The notes below the pieces were generated by a model. That model had not been told where the DNA came from. It was given only the letters and a program-made list of their open reading frames with translations, and searched no databases. A DNA stretch of 64,000 nucleotides, from contig JAPFFF010000002.1 in assembly GCA_039105265.1 (NCBI GenBank), positions 1 to 64,000 on the forward strand, in the 5' to 3' direction. Below are positions 52,873 to 63,174 of the stretch, piece after piece; within the stretch, counting starts at the first letter, position 1; every line of letters begins with the position of its first letter. A program made the position numbers and the translations under genes. The DNA is from Tritrichomonas musculus (taxonomy: Eukaryota; Parabasalia; Tritrichomonadida; Tritrichomonadidae).

Positions 52873-55800
52873 CAGTTTAGCATCATTCGCAGTTTCACAT
52901 CATTCACAGTTTAGCATCATTCGCAGTTTCACATCATTCACAGTTTAGCATCATTCGCAGTTTCACATCATTCACAGTTTAGCATCATTCGCAGTTTCAC
53001 ATCATTCACAGTTTAGCATCATTCGCAGTTTCACATCATTCACAGTTTAGCATCATTCGCAGTTTCACATCATTCACAGTTTAGCATCATTCGCAGTTTC
53101 ACATCATTCACAGTTTAGCATCATTCGCAGTTTAGCATCATTCACAGTTTAGCATCATTCGCAGTTTCACATCATTCACAGTTTAGCATCATTCGCAGTT
53201 TCACATCATTCACAGTTTAACATCATTCGCAGTTTCACATCATTCACAGTTTAGCATCATTCGCAGTTTCACATCATTCACAGTTTAGCATCATTCGCAG
53301 TTTCACATCATTCACAGTTTAGCATCATTCGCAGTTTCACATCATTCGCAGTTTCACATCATTCACAGTTTAGCATCATTCGCAGTTTAACATCACTCGC
53401 AGTTTAGCATCATTCGCAGTTTCACATCATTCACAGTTTAGCATCATTCGCAGTTTAACATCACTCGCAGTTTAGCATCATTCGCAGTTTAACATCATTC
53501 ACAGTTTAACATCATTCGCAGTTTAACATCACTCGCAGTTTAGCATCATTCGCAGTTTCACATCATTCACAGTTTAGCATCATTCGCAGTTTCACATCAT
53601 TCACAGTTTCACATCATTCGCAGTTTCACATCATTCACAGTTTCACATCATTCACAGTTTAGCATCATTCGCAGTTTCACATCATTCACAGTTTAGCATC
53701 ATTCGCAGTTTAACATCACTCGCAGTTTAGCATCATTCGCAGTTTAACATCATTCGCAGTTTCACATCATTCACAGTTTAGCATCATTCGCAGTTTAACA
53801 TCATTCGCAGTTTCACATCATTCGCAGTTTCACATCATTCACAGTTTAGCATCATTCGCAGTTTCACATCATTCACAGTTTAACATCATTCGCAGTTTCA
53901 CATCATTCACAGTTTAGCATCATTCGCAGTTTAGCATCATTCACAGTTTAACATCATTCACAGTTTAACATCATTCGCAGTTTCACATCATTCACAGTTT
54001 AGCATCATTCGCAGTTTCACATCATTCACAGTTTAGCATCATTCGCAGTTTCACATCATTCACAGTTTCACATCATTCGCAGTTTCACATCATTCACAGT
54101 TTCACATCATTCACAGTTTAACATCACTCGCAGTTTAACATCACTCGCAGTTTAACATCACTCGCAGTTTCACATCATTCGCAGTTTCACATCATTCACA
54201 GTTTCACATCATTCGCAGTTTAGCATCATTCGCAGTTTCACATCATTCACAGTTTAGCATCATTCGCAGTTTCACATCATTCACAGTTTAGCATCATTCG
54301 CAGTTTCACATCATTCACAGTTTAGCATCATTCGCAGTTTCACATCATTCACAGTTTAGCATCATTCACAGTTTCACATCATTCACAGTTTCACATCATT
54401 CGCAGTTTCACATCATTCACAGTTTCACATCATTCGCAGTTTCACATCATTCACAGTTTCACATCATTCACAGTTTCACATCATTCACAGTTTAGCATCA
54501 TTCGCAGTTTCACATCATTCACAGTTTAGCATCATTCGCAGTTTCACATCATTCACAGTTTAACATCATTCACAGTTTAACATCATTCGCAGTTTCACAT
54601 CATTCACAGTTTAGCATCATTCGCAGTTTCACATCATTCACAGTTTAGCATCATTCGCAGTTTAGCATCATTCACAGTTTAACATCATTCACAGTTTAAC
54701 ATCATTCGCAGTTTCACATCATTCACAGTTTAGCATCATTCGCAGTTTCACATCATTCACAGTTTAGCATCATTCGCAGTTTCACATCATTCACAGTTTA
54801 GCATCATTCGCAGTTTCACATCATTCACAGTTTAACATCATTCGCAGTTTCACATCATTCACAGTTTAGCATCATTCGCAGTTTCACATCATTCACAGTT
54901 TAACATCATTCGCAGTTTCACATCATTCACAGTTTAGCATCATTCGCAGTTTCACATCATTCACAGTTTAGCATCATTCGCAGTTTCACATCATTCACAG
55001 TTTCACATCATTCGCAGTTTCACATCATTCACAGTTTCACATCATTCGCAGTTTCACATCATTCACAGTTTAGCATCATTCGCAGTTTCACATCATTCAC
55101 AGTTTAGCATCATTCGCAGTTTCACATCATTCACAGTTTAGCATCATTCGCAGTTTCACATCATTCACAGTTTAGCATCATTCGCAGTTTCACATCATTC
55201 ACAGTTTAGCATCATTCGCAGTTTCACATCATTCACAGTTTAGCATCATTCGCAGTTTCACATCATTCACAGTTTAGCATCATTCGCAGTTTCACATCAT
55301 TCACAGTTTAGCATCATTCGCAGTTTCACATCATTCACAGTTTAGCATCATTCGCAGTTTCACATCATTCACAGTTTAGCATCATTCGCAGTTTCACATC
55401 ATTCACAGTTTAGCATCATTCGCAGTTTCACATCATTCACAGTTTAGCATCATTCGCAGTTTCACATCATTCACAGTTTAGCATCATTCGCAGTTTCACA
55501 TCATTCACAGTTTAGCATCATTCGCAGTTTAGCATCATTCACAGTTTAGCATCATTCGCAGTTTCACATCATTCACAGTTTAGCATCATTCGCAGTTTCA
55601 CATCATTCACAGTTTAACATCATTCGCAGTTTCACATCATTCACAGTTTAGCATCATTCGCAGTTTCACATCATTCACAGTTTAGCATCATTCGCAGTTT
55701 CACATCATTCACAGTTTAGCATCATTCGCAGTTTCACATCATTCGCAGTTTCACATCATTCACAGTTTAGCATCATTCGCAGTTTAACATCACTCGCAGT

Positions 55801-56000
55801 TTAGCATCATTCGCAGTTTCACATCATTCACAGTTTAGCATCATTCGCAGTTTAACATCACTCGCAGTTTAGCATCATTCGCAGTTTAACATCATTCACA
55901 GTTTAACATCATTCGCAGTTTAACATCACTCGCAGTTTAGCATCATTCGCAGTTTCACATCATTCACAGTTTAGCATCATTCGCAGTTTCACATCATTCA
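52873..56000 (+). repeat. Copy of 23,547-26,674 (184 monomers)
   Basis: Monomer order matches at offset 29,326 (1,725 monomers plus the inserted base). Landmarks are I at 23,802/53,128, G at 24,159/53,485 and 26,556/55,882, A-A-A at 24,788/54,114, D at 25,502/54,828, E at 25,706/55,032 and I at 26,199/55,525. It starts exactly where the match to 13.99 kb ends, so 52,873 is a junction between two block origins. Confidence 0.86.
55049..55524 (+). repeat. Pure B-C dimer run, 14 dimers
   Basis: Copy of the 25,723-26,198 run with the same E (55,032) and I (55,525) neighbours and the same length. Confidence 0.9.
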
Positions 56001-56119
56001 CAGTTTCACATCATTCACAGTTTAGCATCATTCGCAGTTTCACATCATTCACAGTTTCACATCATTCACAGTTTAGCATCATTCGCAGTTTCACATCATT
56101 CACAGTTTAGCATCATTCG

Positions 56120-58244
56120 CAGTTTAACATCACTCGCAGTTTAGCATCATTCGCAGTTTAACATCATTCGCAGTTTCACATCATTCACAGTTTAGCATCA
56201 TTCGCAGTTTAACATCATTCGCAGTTTCACATCATTCGCAGTTTCACATCATTCACAGTTTAGCATCATTCGCAGTTTCACATCATTCACAGTTTCACAT
56301 CATTCACAGTTTAGCATCATTCGCAGTTTCACATCATTCACAGTTTAGCATCATTCGCAGTTTCACATCATTCACAGTTTAGCATCATTCGCAGTTTCAC
56401 ATCATTCACAGTTTCACATCATTCACAGTTTAGCATCATTCGCAGTTTCACATCATTCACAGTTTCACATCATTCACAGTTTAGCATCATTCGCAGTTTC
56501 ACATCATTCACAGTTTAGCATCATTCGCAGTTTAACATCACTCGCAGTTTAGCATCATTCGCAGTTTAACATCATTCGCAGTTTCACATCATTCACAGTT
56601 TAGCATCATTCGCAGTTTAACATCATTCGCAGTTTCACATCATTCGCAGTTTCACATCATTCACAGTTTAGCATCATTCGCAGTTTCACATCATTCACAG
56701 TTTAACATCATTCGCAGTTTCACATCATTCACAGTTTAGCATCATTCGCAGTTTAGCATCATTCACAGTTTAACATCATTCACAGTTTAACATCATTCGC
56801 AGTTTCACATCATTCACAGTTTAGCATCATTCGCAGTTTCACATCATTCACAGTTTAGCATCATTCGCAGTTTCACATCATTCACAGTTTCACATCATTC
56901 GCAGTTTCACATCATTCACAGTTTCACATCATTCGCAGTTTAACATCACTCGCAGTTTAACATCACTCGCAGTTTAACATCATTCACAGTTTCACATCAT
57001 TCACAGTTTAGCATCATTCGCAGTTTCACATCATTCACAGTTTAGCATCATTCGCAGTTTCACATCATTCACAGTTTCACATCATTCACAGTTTAGCATC
57101 ATTCGCAGTTTCACATCATTCACAGTTTCACATCATTCACAGTTTAACATCACTCGCAGTTTAGCATCATTCGCAGTTTCACATCATTCACAGTTTAGCA
57201 TCATTCGCAGTTTCACATCATTCACAGTTTCACATCATTCACAGTTTAGCATCATTCGCAGTTTAACATCATTCACAGTTTAACATCATTCGCAGTTTAA
57301 CATCACTCGCAGTTTAGCATCATTCGCAGTTTCACATCATTCACAGTTTAGCATCATTCGCAGTTTCACATCATTCACAGTTTCACATCATTCACAGTTT
57401 AGCATCATTCGCAGTTTCACATCATTCACAGTTTCACATCATTCACAGTTTAGCATCATTCGCAGTTTCACATCATTCACAGTTTAGCATCATTCGCAGT
57501 TTAACATCACTCGCAGTTTAGCATCATTCGCAGTTTAACATCATTCGCAGTTTCACATCATTCACAGTTTAGCATCATTCGCAGTTTAACATCATTCGCA
57601 GTTTCACATCATTCGCAGTTTCACATCATTCACAGTTTAGCATCATTCGCAGTTTCACATCATTCACAGTTTCACATCATTCACAGTTTAGCATCATTCG
57701 CAGTTTCACATCATTCACAGTTTAGCATCATTCGCAGTTTCACATCATTCACAGTTTAGCATCATTCGCAGTTTCACATCATTCACAGTTTCACATCATT
57801 CACAGTTTAGCATCATTCGCAGTTTCACATCATTCACAGTTTCACATCATTCACAGTTTAGCATCATTCGCAGTTTCACATCATTCACAGTTTAGCATCA
57901 TTCGCAGTTTAACATCACTCGCAGTTTAGCATCATTCGCAGTTTAACATCATTCGCAGTTTCACATCATTCACAGTTTAGCATCATTCGCAGTTTAACAT
58001 CATTCGCAGTTTCACATCATTCGCAGTTTCACATCATTCACAGTTTAGCATCATTCGCAGTTTCACATCATTCACAGTTTAACATCATTCGCAGTTTCAC
58101 ATCATTCACAGTTTAGCATCATTCGCAGTTTAGCATCATTCACAGTTTAACATCATTCACAGTTTAACATCATTCGCAGTTTCACATCATTCACAGTTTA
58201 GCATCATTCGCAGTTTCACATCATTCACAGTTTAGCATCATTCG
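56120..58244 (+). repeat. 2,125-bp (125-monomer) tandem duplication, copy 1
   Basis: This block starts with A-C-D-B-C-D-E-E and is repeated from 58,245 at exactly 2,125 bp. Landmarks in register are the A starts at 56,120/58,245, 56,528/58,653 and 57,497/59,622, A-A-G at 56,936/59,061 and G-D-A-C at 57,259/59,384. The left edge can be placed anywhere from 56,052 to 56,120 because the four monomers before each copy are the same. Within it, A-C-D-B-C-D-E-E recurs at 408 bp (24 monomers) and B-B-C trimers are common. Confidence 0.9.
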
Positions 58245-60369
58245 CAGTTTAACATCACTCGCAGTTTAGCATCATTCGCAGTTTAACATCATTCGCAGTT
58301 TCACATCATTCACAGTTTAGCATCATTCGCAGTTTAACATCATTCGCAGTTTCACATCATTCGCAGTTTCACATCATTCACAGTTTAGCATCATTCGCAG
58401 TTTCACATCATTCACAGTTTCACATCATTCACAGTTTAGCATCATTCGCAGTTTCACATCATTCACAGTTTAGCATCATTCGCAGTTTCACATCATTCAC
58501 AGTTTAGCATCATTCGCAGTTTCACATCATTCACAGTTTCACATCATTCACAGTTTAGCATCATTCGCAGTTTCACATCATTCACAGTTTCACATCATTC
58601 ACAGTTTAGCATCATTCGCAGTTTCACATCATTCACAGTTTAGCATCATTCGCAGTTTAACATCACTCGCAGTTTAGCATCATTCGCAGTTTAACATCAT
58701 TCGCAGTTTCACATCATTCACAGTTTAGCATCATTCGCAGTTTAACATCATTCGCAGTTTCACATCATTCGCAGTTTCACATCATTCACAGTTTAGCATC
58801 ATTCGCAGTTTCACATCATTCACAGTTTAACATCATTCGCAGTTTCACATCATTCACAGTTTAGCATCATTCGCAGTTTAGCATCATTCACAGTTTAACA
58901 TCATTCACAGTTTAACATCATTCGCAGTTTCACATCATTCACAGTTTAGCATCATTCGCAGTTTCACATCATTCACAGTTTAGCATCATTCGCAGTTTCA
59001 CATCATTCACAGTTTCACATCATTCGCAGTTTCACATCATTCACAGTTTCACATCATTCGCAGTTTAACATCACTCGCAGTTTAACATCACTCGCAGTTT
59101 AACATCATTCACAGTTTCACATCATTCACAGTTTAGCATCATTCGCAGTTTCACATCATTCACAGTTTAGCATCATTCGCAGTTTCACATCATTCACAGT
59201 TTCACATCATTCACAGTTTAGCATCATTCGCAGTTTCACATCATTCACAGTTTCACATCATTCACAGTTTAACATCACTCGCAGTTTAGCATCATTCGCA
59301 GTTTCACATCATTCACAGTTTAGCATCATTCGCAGTTTCACATCATTCACAGTTTCACATCATTCACAGTTTAGCATCATTCGCAGTTTAACATCATTCA
59401 CAGTTTAACATCATTCGCAGTTTAACATCACTCGCAGTTTAGCATCATTCGCAGTTTCACATCATTCACAGTTTAGCATCATTCGCAGTTTCACATCATT
59501 CACAGTTTCACATCATTCACAGTTTAGCATCATTCGCAGTTTCACATCATTCACAGTTTCACATCATTCACAGTTTAGCATCATTCGCAGTTTCACATCA
59601 TTCACAGTTTAGCATCATTCGCAGTTTAACATCACTCGCAGTTTAGCATCATTCGCAGTTTAACATCATTCGCAGTTTCACATCATTCACAGTTTAGCAT
59701 CATTCGCAGTTTAACATCATTCGCAGTTTCACATCATTCGCAGTTTCACATCATTCACAGTTTAGCATCATTCGCAGTTTCACATCATTCACAGTTTCAC
59801 ATCATTCACAGTTTAGCATCATTCGCAGTTTCACATCATTCACAGTTTAGCATCATTCGCAGTTTCACATCATTCACAGTTTAGCATCATTCGCAGTTTC
59901 ACATCATTCACAGTTTCACATCATTCACAGTTTAGCATCATTCGCAGTTTCACATCATTCACAGTTTCACATCATTCACAGTTTAGCATCATTCGCAGTT
60001 TCACATCATTCACAGTTTAGCATCATTCGCAGTTTAACATCACTCGCAGTTTAGCATCATTCGCAGTTTAACATCATTCGCAGTTTCACATCATTCACAG
60101 TTTAGCATCATTCGCAGTTTAACATCATTCGCAGTTTCACATCATTCGCAGTTTCACATCATTCACAGTTTAGCATCATTCGCAGTTTCACATCATTCAC
60201 AGTTTAACATCATTCGCAGTTTCACATCATTCACAGTTTAGCATCATTCGCAGTTTAGCATCATTCACAGTTTAACATCATTCACAGTTTAACATCATTC
60301 GCAGTTTCACATCATTCACAGTTTAGCATCATTCGCAGTTTCACATCATTCACAGTTTAGCATCATTCG
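58245..60369 (+). repeat. 2,125-bp (125-monomer) tandem duplication, copy 2
   Basis: Direct tandem copy of 56,120-58,244. The 408-bp pairs are 58,245/58,653 and 59,622/60,030. The match ends at 60,370, where B replaces the expected A. After that the order runs on to A-A-G at 60,438, like that at 59,061 and 56,936. Confidence 0.9.
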
Positions 60370-61049
60370 CAGTTTCACATCATTCACAGTTTCACATCAT
60401 TCGCAGTTTCACATCATTCACAGTTTCACATCATTCGCAGTTTAACATCACTCGCAGTTTAACATCACTCGCAGTTTAACATCATTCACAGTTTCACATC
60501 ATTCACAGTTTCACATCATTCACAGTTTCACATCATTCGCAGTTTCACATCATTCACAGTTTAGCATCATTCGCAGTTTCACATCATTCACAGTTTAGCA
60601 TCATTCGCAGTTTAGCATCATTCACAGTTTAACATCACTCGCAGTTTAACATCACTCGCAGTTTAACATCACTCGCAGTTTAACATCATTCGCAGTTTCA
60701 CATCATTCGCAGTTTCACATCATTCACAGTTTAGCATCATTCGCAGTTTAGCATCATTCACAGTTTAACATCACTCGCAGTTTAGCATCATTCGCAGTTT
60801 CACATCATTCACAGTTTAGCATCATTCGCAGTTTCACATCATTCACAGTTTAGCATCATTCACAGTTTAGCATCATTCGCAGTTTAACATCACTCGCAGT
60901 TTAGCATCATTCACAGTTTAGCATCATTCGCAGTTTAACATCATTCACAGTTTAACATCATTCACAGTTTAACATCATTCGCAGTTTCACATCATTCGCA
61001 GTTTCACATCATTCACAGTTTCACATCATTCACAGTTTCACATCATTCA

Positions 61050-62171
61050 CAGTTTCACATCATTCACAGTTTCACATCATTCACAGTTTAACATCACTCG
61101 CAGTTTAACATCACTCGCAGTTTAACATCACTCGCAGTTTCACATCATTCGCAGTTTCACATCATTCACAGTTTAGCATCATTCGCAGTTTAACATCACT
61201 CGCAGTTTAGCATCATTCGCAGTTTAACATCACTCGCAGTTTAGCATCATTCGCAGTTTAACATCATTCGCAGTTTCACATCATTCACAGTTTAGCATCA
61301 TTCGCAGTTTCACATCATTCACAGTTTCACATCATTCACAGTTTAGCATCACTCGCAGTTTAGCATCACTCGCAGTTTCACATCACTCGCAGTTTCACAT
61401 CATTCACAGTTTCACATCATTCACAGTTTCACATCATTCACAGTTTAGCATCATTCGCAGTTTAACATCACTCGCAGTTTAGCATCATTCGCAGTTTAAC
61501 ATCATTCGCAGTTTCACATCATTCACAGTTTAGCATCATTCGCAGTTTCACATCATTCACAGTTTCACATCATTCGCAGTTTCACATCATTCACAGTTTC
61601 ACATCATTCACAGTTTAACATCACTCGCAGTTTAACATCACTCGCAGTTTAACATCACTCGCAGTTTCACATCATTCACAGTTTCACATCATTCACAGTT
61701 TAGCATCATTCGCAGTTTAACATCACTCGCAGTTTAGCATCATTCGCAGTTTAACATCATTCGCAGTTTCACATCATTCGCAGTTTCACATCATTCACAG
61801 TTTCACATCATTCACAGTTTAGCATCATTCGCAGTTTAACATCATTCGCAGTTTCACATGATTCGCAGTTTCACATCATTCACAGTTTAGCATCATTCGC
61901 AGTTTCACATCATTCACAGTTTAACATCATTCGCAGTTTCACATCATTCACAGTTTAGCATCATTCGCAGTTTAGCATCATTCACAGTTTAACATCATTC
62001 ACAGTTTAACATCATTCGCAGTTTCACATCATTCACAGTTTAGCATCATTCGCAGTTTCACATCATTCACAGTTTAGCATCATTCGCAGTTTCACATCAT
62101 TCACAGTTTAACATCATTCACAGTTTAACATCACTCGCAGTTTAACATCACTCGCAGTTTAACATCACTCG
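61050..62171 (+). repeat. Block repeated from 17,750-18,871, copy 2
   Basis: Partner of 17,750-18,871 at offset 43,300. It includes F-F-H from 61,339 and the G monomer at 62,104. Its last monomer, A at 62,155, is also the first monomer of the next mapped block. Confidence 0.83.
61849..61865 (+). repeat. Monomer with private C-to-G change creating an ATG
   Basis: Reads CAGTTTCACATGATTCG, with G at 61,860 in place of C at position 12. The paired monomer near 18,549 has the normal C. It gives the only plus-strand ATG I could find in the window. No reading frame of note follows, because in-frame TAA or TAG recurs in the AA and AG monomers. Confidence 0.9.
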
Positions 62172-63174
62172 CAGTTTAGCATCATTCGCAGTTTAACATC
62201 ATTCGCAGTTTCACATCATTCACAGTTTAGCATCATTCGCAGTTTCACATCATTCACAGTTTCACATCATTCGCAGTTTAGCATCATTCACAGTTTAGCA
62301 TCATTCGCAGTTTAACATCACTCGCAGTTTAACATCACTCGCAGTTTAACATCACTCGCAGTTTCACATCATTCACAGTTTCACATCATTCACAGTTTAG
62401 CATCATTCGCAGTTTAACATCACTCGCAGTTTAGCATCATTCGCAGTTTAACATCATTCGCAGTTTCACATCATTCACAGTTTAGCATCATTCGCAGTTT
62501 CACATCATTCACAGTTTCACATCATTCGCAGTTTCACATCATTCACAGTTTCACATCATTCACAGTTTAACATCACTCGCAGTTTAACATCACTCGCAGT
62601 TTAACATCACTCGCAGTTTCACATCATTCACAGTTTCACATCATTCGCAGTTTAGCATCATTCACAGTTTAGCATCATTCGCAGTTTAACATCACTCGCA
62701 GTTTAACATCACTCGCAGTTTAACATCACTCGCAGTTTCACATCATTCACAGTTTCACATCATTCACAGTTTAGCATCATTCGCAGTTTAACATCACTCG
62801 CAGTTTAGCATCATTCGCAGTTTAACATCATTCGCAGTTTAGCATCATTCGCAGTTTCACATCATTCACAGTTTAGCATCATTCGCAGTTTCACATCATT
62901 CACAGTTTAGCATCATTCGCAGTTTCACATCATTCACAGTTTCACATCATTCGCAGTTTCACATCATTCACAGTTTCACATCATTCACAGTTTAACATCA
63001 CTCGCAGTTTAACATCACTCGCAGTTTAACATCACTCGCAGTTTCACATCATTCACAGTTTCACATCATTCGCAGTTTAGCATCATTCACAGTTTAGCAT
63101 CATTCGCAGTTTAACATCACTCGCAGTTTAACATCACTCGCAGTTTAACATCACTCGCAGTTTCACATCATTCA
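62155..63174 (+). repeat. Copy of 44,644-45,663
   Basis: Monomer order matches at offset 17,511 (1,030 monomers plus the inserted base), including D-C at 62,818 and the I-C-A-A-A modules. It is followed at 63,158 by a switch back to the sequence equivalent to 44,236. Confidence 0.85.

Noticed and set aside
61858-61860. ATG at 61,858 as a start codon
   Set aside because: It comes from a private point mutation in a satellite monomer, with no ribosome-binding or promoter context and stop codons recurring downstream in every frame.
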